Shown: in pieces, positions 35,945-44,745 of the stretch
How positions within the stretch are numbered: position 1 is the stretch's first letter
Layout: each line of letters begins with the position of its first letter
Assembly (NCBI GenBank): GCA_024036415.1
Contig: JAMWET010001098.1
Location: 117,501-181,500 of the forward strand
Length of the DNA stretch: 64,000 nucleotides
DNA from: Prochilodus magdalenae
Lineage: Eukaryota > Chordata > Actinopteri > Characiformes > Prochilodontidae
Direction of reading: 5' to 3'
Program-made: the position numbers and the translations under genes
Notes under the pieces: model-generated
What the model saw: the letters and a program-made list of their open reading frames with translations, nothing else
What the model was told of the DNA's origin: nothing
Databases searched by the model: none

Positions 35945-37200
35945 AGTGCTGCACAGATACTGATACCATATTAGTATTGGTGCCGGTCCTGCACTTTAAC
36001 AGTATTAGCGTTGGTGATACTGGTACCGATACCAACACTGCTAAACAAGTTTAGACGCTGATGCATGCATGCATTTAAGTGTAGACAACACTTAACATCA
36101 CATCAGCAGTGTGGGGACGACAAGAAGCAGTAAAACTCCTGGTGGGTGAATCGGTACCTGCAGTATTCGGTGGAATAAACAGGCTAACGGGAGACGCTAA
36201 CGGGAGACGCTAACGGGATACGCTAACCTGAATGTCTGAGCTGCTTCCTTTAGCAATCACTCACCTTCTGCTGTGGAGCTCTTACAGTCTGAGTTAACGT
36301 TAGTCCAGGCGGTCTTGCCTATAGCCTTAAACTGGCCTTCAGCTAGCATAGCAGCCTATTAGTCAGGCTATTGGGTCCATTAGCCCCGGCTGTGGCGCAA
36401 CGCCGCCGGTCAGCTGTATCACCCAGCCAGGTTTCTCAAGGCATGTTGGCATCTGTGCTTCTGACAGCATGACAGATATCAGCCAGAACAGTGATTACAT
36501 GTACCCACCACAGCTGTTAAACATTTGCTCTTATTAAAAATTATAAATTATAAATTAATATAATAAACAAATATGTTTAAAAGTGCCTAAAAAATTAGTC
36601 CCCTGTGCCTGGAAGGTACCTAACAGCCTGTAACACCTCCTGCGAGCTCCAATAACGGCTGTGACTGGATTTGGCATGTACTGGTGACTGTTTCTGGATG
36701 TAGGCCACATCAGTGTTCAGATACTCAAGATTTTGCGACATCAAAGAATTGGTCAGGTGGTCCAGATTTGGTGGATGCCTTCCCTGGCCCAATCCCGAGG
36801 AGAATTCCCTGTAGACTGGGATTTTATCCACTGCTGGTAGACCCGTATGACCGTACGCTTCCATACACCTGCAGACTCAGCTACTTCCTTCACACTATGG
36901 TCTTTGGCCACGCCCACATGCAGTCCCTCCTTTTAGCCAACCATTAACATCTGCTCTGGAGCGTTTTCCACACATGGAACGAGACATTCCCTGCACTGTA
37001 GCACCTCTTCCCAATCTATGGATCCCGTCACTCACACCCCACAGCTATTTATACCCCCAACATCCTCTTGCAGCGCCATCTGCAGGAGCCTGAAGTTACT
37101 ACCACCTTAAACACACAAGCTGAAATCAAACATTCTGAAATATTTATGTAAATATTAGGACTTATAAGTAGATAGAGTTAATATTGATATCGGTACTTGG
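35945..37200. mobile_element. Possible DNA element carrying a nested Tc1 fragment
   Basis: The left side has TGCACAGATACTGATACC, and the right side GATATCGGTACTTGGTATCAG resembles its inverted end. The 36598-37128 Tc1-like fragment sits inside. A related fragment lies at 43915-43995 (GTATCGGTATTGGGATATTA). The ends are imperfect, so this is tentative. Confidence 0.35.
36598..37128 (-). mobile_element. Tc1-like transposon 5' fragment, copy 3
   Basis: Close match to 1316-1785, including TAGACCCGTATGACCGTACG and CCACACATGGAACGAGACAT. It is in the same orientation as that copy and inverted relative to 30945-31420. The transposase frame is disrupted. Confidence 0.65.
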
Positions 37201-37722
37201 TATCAGCCCTCTATTTATGGTTTGGGTATCTGTATTAAATGAATGATGCCACATGAAACTGAATCACTCACTGAACCTCATATATAGTATATAGCTCATC
37301 TACCACCACCAGTTACTCCAGGTGTATGCTGCTACTGCCAGAGCAGCTTCTCCATCACACTTGCTGGTTTGTGCGGGGTATTTTGGTGAGGTCAGTCTGT
37401 TTTTTATAGCTTTCTTGTACCAACATACATATTTTGATTGCTCAATGACCTCATAATCCATAGGATACAGTGACGCCCAGAGGAAAACTGTCTGTACGGA
37501 CAAACACTGGACTCTTTTTGGGTACCACAGGCCACCGTAGACCCAGAGCTCTGTCCGAGGTCTGTGTGTAGAGATTAATGCATTTACAATCAGATATAAA
37601 CATGCATTGGTGCTTTTACACCTGAATGTTTCCCCTTTGTCTCTTTAATCCTGATATTCAGGCTGTGGGATTTATCGGGATATGGGATGTGACCCGGTTC
37701 AGAATGTGAATGGTGCACCTAC

Positions 37723-37908
37723 TGGTTTGCGTGTTGGTGTGACTTGAACTGAGTGATAGAAGTCAGGCTGGACTCTCTTCTTCACTTTGCGCTTCCTCAG
37801 GGCAGCAGTGGAGTCAGGGTCACTCTCCGGAATGTCCACGAGAGGTCTCTCCTGTGAAACTCTGGCGCGAGTGCTCCTCCTGACATGACGGGGGCTGTGC
37901 CGAAAACA
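37723..37908 (-). CDS. dst: dst third coding exon (membrane-anchored isoform)
   Basis: The exon lies between TTGTCATGTCAG and CCA|GTAGGT, exactly 62 codons in phase 0. It reads CFRHSPRHVRRSTRARV, an acidic middle PESDPD, then RKRKVKKRVQPDFYHSVQ and TPTRKP. Human DST isoform 2 has FRASPRHLRRR, then RKRRIKKS and RVQPEFYHSVQ at the same place. The exon is rich in Arg and Lys, and its function beyond linking the membrane segment to the actin-binding region is not known to me. It joins the microexon upstream and the shared exon downstream without changing frame. Confidence 0.93.
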
Positions 37909-38339
37909 CTGACATGACAAAACACATACAAGAGCACTTTCATTCACCTTGTACGAGAATTGTTCAGCTTTTTGTGCATAATTTAATGGTCATTAATCCG
38001 TTACATTAATGAGCTCTGTTCTGATTGGCTGCTGTGTACTGAGTCTTATTCAGTAAAGCAAAGCTGGAGCTCTGGGCTGAACTGATTTTTTAATCCCACT
38101 CCCACCGGAATTCTTTCACTGCCGCAATATTTGACCCTATACTAAAAATAAATTGTCTCCTGAAATAATCAGACTGCTATAAGTCAGACTTGCCATAACA
38201 ATGATGTTTAGTCCCATGCCACAAGATACTGTGGTGGGGAATGTGAGTCCTACAGGAATGCAGACCTCTATTAAGCTGGGCTTTATTAATTTTAATATGA
38301 GTGGACGGCGATGACCGCTGCAGGCTTAGTGGGTGGAAA

Positions 38340-38740
38340 TACACTCATCATCAAAAGAATAGCTGCACCCAGAAGGAAGTGTGGGACTGCAGTGGTGTTG
38401 GGAATGAAGATAAAGGTTACAAGGAACAATAAATGATGATACATTTAGACTGATATGATCAATATTTATTGAGCTACACATACAGGCCGCCATGTTTGCT
38501 AACCCAACATGTCAGACGTCTTATTGAGTTGTAGAGGTTCCTAATGGTGTCCTGTGATAATCCCTCCCATGCATTTTGAATATTCTCACACAGTTCCTGT
38601 AGATGGTGCGGTAAGGGTGGAGGTGGAGTGACGCAAGTCTCACAATGTCAAACCCACCAACCACGTTTCATTCCTGTCAGTTGATTTCTTCTGGATGCAG
38701 CTATTTGTGCAACTAGTTTTAACGATGAGTGTATGTAAAT
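38340..38740. mobile_element. Internally deleted Tc1-family element with both ends
   Basis: The left end ATACACTCATCATC...AATAGCTGCACCCAGAAG is mirrored at the right by CTTCTGGATGCAGCTATTTG ... GATGAGTGTAT. The left 290 bp match the 3' parts at 8.7, 28.6 and 32.6 kb. It is therefore a miniature made by deleting the middle of the same family, and it defines that family's termini. Confidence 0.75.
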
Positions 38741-39123
38741 GAGTTGATTCCTATGACATCTCCGAAACTACATATTTAAACCCTGCTGTTTTTTGCAGTA
38801 TGGTTTTTATATTCATAGTTTTAATATTCTTAATTATTATAAATAATATATAATATAATTATAAATAATATTTAATATTATATTCATAGTTTTTAACCAT
38901 TCAATTACATGGAAAGCTGGGGGAACATCACTGTAGATCCACCTTAAATTCTCATTATCATCACATTTACAAATCTACCTTACTCATATCTAGCCAGGTC
39001 AGCAGCAGCCCTGACTAAATGCGTGCCGCGCATGCGCTTTACGCACCGATGGCCCGCGCATGCGCACGGCGCATTACAAGGCATTACAACGTATTCACAG
39101 ACAAAAAGTGTCATAACACGTTT

Positions 39124-39266
39124 AAAACAGGCTAAAACATGGATAAAGTCTTTCATAGCAGTCATATCATATGCAAAGTATTACATACAGAAATGTATTT
39201 GCCCAAAAAGTGAGCTTGGCAGACGAAAAAAGAAGAAAGGAGATTTTTTTTACCTCAGATCGGAAA
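39124..39266. repeat. Source copy of a local duplication (pairs with 43121-43248)
   Basis: From AACAGGCTAAAACAT through GTATTTGCCCAAAA to CCTCAGATCGGAA this segment aligns with 43121-43248 at clearly high identity. It includes the last 13 bases of the dst microexon and its donor. Confidence 0.8.
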
Positions 39267-39288
39267 TGATGTGATCGGAGACCAGCTT
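39254..39288 (-). CDS. dst: dst 35-nt microexon
   Basis: Between TTTTGTTCCAG and GAG|GTAAAA on the minus strand are 35 bases. With the single base left over from the upstream exon they encode EAGLRSHHFRSE. Human DST isoform 2 has DAVLRSHHFRSEG at this point, so eight consecutive residues LRSHHFRS are identical. Without it, the phase-1 donor at 39751 and the phase-0 acceptor at 37908 would not fit, which strongly supports the exon. It is too short to appear in any ORF list. Confidence 0.92.
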
Positions 39289-39599
39289 CTGGAACAAAAC
39301 GGGGATAAGGTTTTAAAAGCTGATATTTTGTCATATTAGTGTCAATAAAAAGGGCTAAATGTGCTCAAACTGATGAAATATGGAGTAAAATATGTCATCC
39401 CGACAGATTCTAAGACGTTTTATTTATGTTTTGGTTGTGTATGTGGCAATGCTAATGCTACTTAGCATGAATAGCCGGCTAAAATGCTAAAAACATGCTA
39501 AATGCTAAAATACAAGACACAGTTTTTCTTGTTAACTGAAGCAAAGCCTATGAATTCGACCTTAAATCAGTTTCTGGAACGAAACGGAGCTTGGCTCCT

Positions 39600-39690
39600 T
39601 CTCATTGGAATTCCGCCGTTCCACCTTAAATGCGGGCGCCTGAATGTAACTGATGCGCCATTTAAGGTGGACCGGCAAAATTCCAAGGAG
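39600..39690. repeat. Short inverted repeat, TTCCACCTTAAATG family
   Basis: GGAATTCCGCCGTTCCACCT then TAAATG is mirrored by CATTTAAGGTGGACCGGCAA then AATTCC. Single arms recur at 8370-8395 and 63925-63945, so it is a small dispersed element between the first dst exon and the microexon. Confidence 0.65.
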
Positions 39691-39750
39691 AAGCCGGCGC
39701 AAACGCAGCAAGCCTGAACCTCCTGGCCACGGATGCTCGTAGCTACTCAC

Positions 39751-39931
39751 CGCGGCTCCTTGACCGCCTCGCCAGCACTGATTTCAGGGGGATCTTCTCA
39801 TGGCGAAGCCTCCGGTGCCAGCAGCAGAGGAATAGGATGGTGGCGACGGTTCCCAGCAGAAGAAGCAGGAGCAGCAGCACGCACTGGAGGCTGAGGGGTC
39901 TCAGCAGAACCAAAAACGCCGCAGCGATCAT
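39751..39931 (-). CDS. dst: dst first coding exon, membrane-anchored isoform 2
   Basis: It encodes MIAAAFLVLLRPLSLQC, then a leucine-rich membrane segment at residues 18-37 (VLLLLLLLLGTVATILFLCC region), then WHRRLRHEKIPLKSV and ARRSRSR, ending one base into a codon before GTGAGT. Human DST isoform 2 begins MIAAAFLVLLRPYSIQC with the same transmembrane and WHRKL layout. In that isoform the segment is thought to anchor dystonin at the perinuclear/ER membrane. The ATG is in the same position as in human. The mammalian role is established knowledge; its retention here is inference. Confidence 0.95.
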
Positions 39932-40260
39932 CTCGAAGTAGGGCAGGCAGCCCCTCCTGCTCCCCTTATCTATAGGCTATAGAGTCCATACTGAGGAACC
40001 AGGGGGAATCATACACAGGCTATATCTGAAGGTCTCATTGATTTCAATAATGTGAGACATCGAGCCATGACTCAGCACCAGATCCTGTTTTTACAGCTCT
40101 CATGCGGGGCGAGCGAGCATCCGACCGCATCTGAGCTCAGCAAAGCTGCAGAGAGGAGGATATTTAAAGGCATCAGCTCTGCACAGACACACACTGCGGG
40201 TCTCCCTGCCTCCGACAGCACACACACACATAGAGGCAGACAGTCCTGGATGTGTCACAT
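39932..40260 (-). promoter_or_regulatory. dst: Upstream region of dst isoform 2 first exon
   Basis: This holds the 5' UTR and presumably the promoter. GC-rich sequence (CGGGGCGAGCGAGC near 40105) is present, but no TATA box could be placed confidently. Confidence 0.35.
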
Positions 40261-40536
40261 CCTCCTTGTAGGCTACCCATTCAATACTAGGTATCCTAAA
40301 GGGGAATTCCACCATCTCCCAAAATTTAGGCTCTTCACTGAGACGTGTTTACACCACTCATGTGTCTGCATGAGACGTGGTAGTTTAGGTTACGTGTTCT
40401 CCAGCATGTATGGCACCTGCTTTATTCTGCTCTGGGCTCTGATTGGAGGGGGGAGGGCCAGGAACAGAAGTCAGGGGGATGGTGAGATTCTCGGATTGTG
40501 CATCATTGCACCGCATTCAAAATTACAAACTGGATA

Positions 40537-40543
40537 CAAGAGC

Positions 40544-40595
<52 letters not shown>

Positions 40596-40663
40596 TTTAA
40601 TTGATCCAGAAGATAATTTAGCAGCCAGCGGCAGTTACACAGTACAGCACATTAATACAATGC

Positions 40664-40698
<35 letters not shown>

Positions 40699-40700
40699 TG
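40537..40700. repeat. GATA and AAT microsatellites with transposon tail
   Basis: A GATA run (40543-40593) and an AAT run (40664-40696) flank ATTTAATTGATCCAGAAG. The latter resembles the TTTATTGATCCC tail next to the GATA run at 49046, common in fish genomes. Confidence 0.8.
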
Positions 40701-40899
40701 ATACAAGACAACCAGACGCAGGAACAGCTTCTCTTCTCAGGCCATCACCTTCAGAAACAGCTGACCAGTCACATCGTCTGCTGGACCACAGTTCCTCCTC
40801 TTCCTCTATCGTGTTCACCGGTTTCACTCACATGCCGCATTATACACCACAGTCTCTTCCCCGTCCATGTACACTAATACGAACGCACTACCTCAACTC

Positions 40900-41890
40900 T
40901 ACCGCCTCTGTCTCGAAACTACCTTCTTTACCTTAACACTACCACCTCTACCTCAACACTACTGCCTCTACCTCAACACTACAGTCTCTACTGCATAAAC
41001 TCCCTTTAACCTCAGGGCATACCGCATCTATACACCACTAGTGTCTCCCTCAACACTACTGTCTCTACCTCAGCACTACTGCCTCTACCTCAACACTAGT
41101 GTCTCCCTCAACACTACTGTCTCTACCTCAGCACTACTGTCTCTACCTCAACACTACTGCCTCTACTTCAACACTACTGCACTACACCAACACTACCACC
41201 TCTACCTCAACACTACTGTCTCTACCTCAGCGCTACCACCTCTACCTCAACACTACTGCCTCTACCACAACACTACTGTCTACCTAAAAACTACCATCTC
41301 TACCTCAGCACTACTGTCTCTACCTCAACACTATTGTCTCTCTCAGTACTACTGCCGCTACTTCAGCACTACTGCCTCTACCTCAACACTACTGTCTCTA
41401 CCTCAACACTACTACCTCTACCTCAGCACTACAGCCTCTACCTCAACACCACTGTCTACCTCAGCACTACTGCCTCCACCTCAACACTACTACCTCTACC
41501 TCAACACTACTGTCTCTCTCAAAACTACTGCCTCTACATCAACACTACTACCTCTACCTCAGCACTACTGCCTCTACTTCAACACTACTGTCTCTACCTC
41601 AATACTACCGCCTCTACCGCAACACTACCATCAATACCTCAATACTACCGCCTCTACCGCAACACTACCACCAATACCTCAATACTAACGCCTCTACCTC
41701 AACACTACTGCCTCTACCTCAACACTACAGTCTCTACCTCAGCATAACTGCCTTTACCTCAGCACTACTGCCTCTACCTCAGCACTAGTGCCTCTTTCAA
41801 TACTACTGCCTCTACCTCAACACTAGTGTCTCCCTCAACACTACTGTCTCTACCTCAGCACTACTGCCTCTACCTCAACACTACTGTCTC
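40900..41890. repeat. Minisatellite, ~18-19-bp unit, about 50 copies
   Basis: Variants of CTCTACCTCAACACTACTG fill the stretch. The Ser/Thr/Leu/Tyr-rich open frames (up to 215 codons) are artefacts of the repeat. Confidence 0.97.
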
Positions 41891-42079
41891 ATGTGGAGTC
41901 GCTGTGGCACAGTACCAGAAAGACCCAAACTGCCCAAACCAAATTCCTTGTGTTTACTTGACCAATAAACCTGATTATGATTCTAATAAGGGTGGTACAG
42001 TAGGAACAGCAGTAAGTACAAGCTCAGACAGAGTTATTAACCATTAATAAAACCATCAGCTATAGACAAATCTCACTTA
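41891..42079. other. Intergenic, nothing recognised
   Basis: Between the minisatellite and a LINE-like fragment; no feature was found. Confidence 0.4.
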
Positions 42080-42810
42080 CTACAATGAGGCAAGAATATA
42101 TATAAACACAATGTGTCTGCAAATACACAAATATCTCTGTAGATGACAAGTAGAAAAAAATTAAATATGTGCATCAAGTTCCCAGAGATAAAAAGGCAGT
42201 GCCGTAGTAATAAAAGGTGCAAGGTGCACAGGTATCAGCAGGTAGTGACAATACTGAATAACCATAACCACCATGTGCATATACTGGTATTAAAGTAAAG
42301 TCTCTAGAGTGTCCTGGAGTGCAGATGAACAGGATATCGTCGCTGTCCAAAGAAAAACATGTATCTCCGTTTTTGTTGATTTTTACTTTCATGCCTCATT
42401 TGATCACATGAGCTGCTGTTTACACTGTGCAGAAATATAATGAAGAATAGACTGACAGTGACAGGAATGGCCCAGAACTGCTTGGAAAGACGTCTGGTTC
42501 CATTGACTTCCATTCAAATTAAAGGAGGTCTTTGGCCTCTCCTGTAAAGTTGCCGTTTTGGAGATACCTGTTTTTCTTTGGACAGCAACAATATACAGTA
42601 CAGTGTCAGTAGTGCAGATTAATAAACCTGTAAATGAATCTTCATCCGTCAAGAGTTGAGGAGCCCGATGGCTCTGGGGACAAAGGATCTCCTGAGTCTG
42701 TCTGTGGAGCAGCTCTGAGACAGCAACCTGCCACTGAACTTGCTCCTTCTGTCCATAATGCTGGTGTGCAGTAGTTGGCCATCCACCATGGAGAGCAGTT
42801 AACAAGTAGG
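42080..42810 (-). mobile_element. Non-LTR retrotransposon 3' end fragment
   Basis: On the minus strand near 42760-42650 one frame reads KFSGRLLSQSC and RLRRSFVPRAIGLLN then a stop, typical of the C-terminus of teleost LINE ORF2 proteins. The sequence to 42080 would be its 3' UTR. 42345-42570 looks like a separate small insertion (GACGTCTGGTTCCATTGACT). Confidence 0.55.
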
Positions 42811-43120
42811 GATAAATGGAGGATGATATTTTCTGACGCTCAAATCAGTATGTATGATGATTTGCAGGAACACTGTGCCTGCAGTTTTCATAAATGTGAC
42901 CAGTAAATTGATATTCTCCAGTGTGCAGTCTCATGGCCACTGCTGTCTCTGGCCAACATGGAGGCGTGTCGGTGTGACAGTTTGAGAAGATGCATGCTGC
43001 TGTGCTCCCGCCTCTGACTTCCAGGAGCTTCCTGCCGGCATCAGATCTAAAACTCTCCTGCTCACCTACAAAGCCAAGAATAGACCAGCCCCTACTACCT
43101 TGGTCAGGAGTCGTCTGTGA
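42811..43120. other. Intergenic, nothing recognised
   Basis: No feature was identified. Confidence 0.4.
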
Positions 43121-43248
43121 AACAGGCTAAAACATTACATAACAGTCGTATCATATACAAAGCATTACATACATAAATGTATTTGCCCAAAAGTGACCTT
43201 GGCAGATGAAAAAGAGGAAGAAAGGAGAATATTAACCTCAGATCGGAA
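43121..43248. repeat. Duplicate of dst microexon 3' half and intron
   Basis: It aligns with 39124-39266 in the same orientation. Read on the minus strand it retains TTCCGATCTGAG then GTTAAT where the true copy has GTAAAA, so the last 12-13 exon bases and a weaker GT donor survive. The exon's 5' half and acceptor are absent. It lies upstream of the first dst exon, so it cannot contribute to the known transcript. Confidence 0.8.
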
Positions 43249-43304
43249 CAGTTTTGCTTGTTTAAAAAAGTGACCTTAGATAGATAGATTATTAGAGAAA
43301 TTAT

Positions 43305-43400
43305 AGAGAAATTATTCATTCATTCATTCATTCATTCATTCATTCATTCGTTTGTTTGTTTGTTCACTCATCCATCTGTTTATTTGTTTATTAATTCATT
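43305..43400. repeat. ATTC microsatellite
   Basis: About eight ATTC units are followed by GTTT repeats and degenerate continuation. Confidence 0.9.
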
Positions 43401-44289
43401 CATATGTTCACTCATCATACCTTTCCTTCCACCTTCTTCCTTTGCTCCCAAGTAAAGCTGGTGAGTAAGAAGGTCCTTCAGCTGTAATGCACAAAAATGA
43501 CTCTGACTCAAATGACTCACTGAGTGAATTATCAAAAGACTTATAAGCAAATGAACATGCCTCTTATAAATAACATGCTGCAAGCACTGAAAACAGCCTT
43601 GTCTGGCATAGTTTTATAACTTTAAATATATATAACTATATATACAATGAACCTTTAAATGTAATTAGTTAGATATTAATCTAGTAATTACACATTTATG
43701 GACTATTTACTTTTAAAGTTGACAGTACTGACAGTACTAGTTTAGGTGAACATATGATTTGAATATTATCAACACTGAATTGATATTTATTATTACTGAA
43801 TTGAATTATATTATTACTAAAAATAATCTATGATTTATGAACCAATATCTAATTTATGGAGGTTTTATTTAATATTAAATTCACCATTTATAACTGGTAA
43901 AAAACACAAGCTTTAGAGTATCGGTATTGGGATATTAGCGTTGGTATTACTTATGATCGGATCGAGTGGAAAATCAATGATATCGCCCATCCCTAGCATC
44001 TCCTCTCCAGCCTGCGCGATAATATAAGCATTATAAAAGCCTTACTGACATCTTAGGGAAAAAACCTAAACGCGATTCAGTTCATTCACATTTCATCACT
44101 ATTAAATCCGCCGTCTATTAAAGTGCTTTAGTTTATTGTATCCACTGAAATTAAGGTTTATTCCTAATAAAATCTAAGCGGGACTCTTATTTTGAAAGCC
44201 ATGTTAAGAGGCGCGTGCTTGACTCAGCTAGCAACAAACCAGGCGGGTGTGTTTTCCGTGGGCTGTAGCCCGATTTAAGTTCACTTTGC
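43401..44289. other. dst-znf451 intergenic space
   Basis: AT-rich; 43915-43995 carries a fragment of the 35.9 kb element family. The znf451 promoter presumably lies at the right end. A short GCGGCGGGTAGAC block at 44288 is the only GC-rich part. Confidence 0.4.
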
Positions 44290-44383
44290 GGCGGGTAGAC
44301 AGGCTGTACTTTCCCAGTTGAAGACGGTTCTGCTTCCTTTACTCTGTTAAAGCCTTCGTTTGTCTTGTCTGGCTCTGCTGAAG
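44290..44383 (+). other. znf451: znf451 non-coding first exon (5' boundary approximate)
   Basis: CTGCTGAAG|GTGAGA is a strong donor, preceded by pyrimidine-rich leader sequence without an ATG in good context. The next strong acceptor (TTTCAG, exon from 44619) precedes the start codon. The transcription start is a guess. Confidence 0.5.
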
Positions 44384-44618
44384 GTGAGAAAGTGGTTTAT
44401 TGAGAAGTTTGTACCAGATAAACAGAGAGCTAGCTAGTTAGCTAGCCTGCTAAGCAAGTCAAGTTAGCTCTATGAGCTTACACGAGCAGCCGTTGTTCAA
44501 TAACCTGTTAAAGCTATTAAGAAGAGTATGTTGTTATTGAAACGAGTCACGTTTACATGTTGAATTTACATGCTTTTCTGTCTTTGTCTCTGTCTATTTA
44601 TTTGCTTCTCTGTTTCAG

Positions 44619-44745
44619 AAGCTACTGCTAGGACCTTAGATTTATTCCTGGTTCGTCTAAGACAGGTCTAAGACAGATTGGCTTGCTGGCAATGTCCACC
44701 TCTGCAGACATCGAAGAGGAGGAGGATGATGTTGAGTTTGTATCA
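44619..44745 (+). CDS. znf451: znf451 exon 2 (start codon at 44692)
   Basis: The exon follows CTCTGTTTCAG. Its first 73 bases are leader, then ATG and MSTSADIEEEEDDVEFVS before GTAAGT (phase 0). The acidic run plus VEFV is SUMO-interacting motif 1. A TTG nine bases upstream is not a plausible start. Confidence 0.93.

Larger units (their letters stand above)
1..39931 (-). other. dst: dst (dystonin) 5' gene region
   Basis: Dystonin is a giant plakin that links actin filaments, microtubules and intermediate filaments. Five N-terminal coding exons recognised by similarity to human DST isoform starts lie on the minus strand at 39751-39931, 39254-39288, 37723-37908, 26309-26516 (with a small first exon at 26628-26633) and 19783-19870. 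Exons 39.9 to 26.3 kb join in frame to 203 codons plus one base. The 26309 and 19783 donors both leave one base, as expected if they splice to a common exon starting with the rest of an Asp codon (DERD.. in human). That common exon was not found, so it must lie left of position 1. No exon of BPAG1e was seen. Confidence 0.9.

Noticed and set aside
41041..41888. Ser/Thr/Leu/Tyr-repeat ORFs
   Set aside because: They come from an 18-19-bp minisatellite and have no unique sequence or splice structure.
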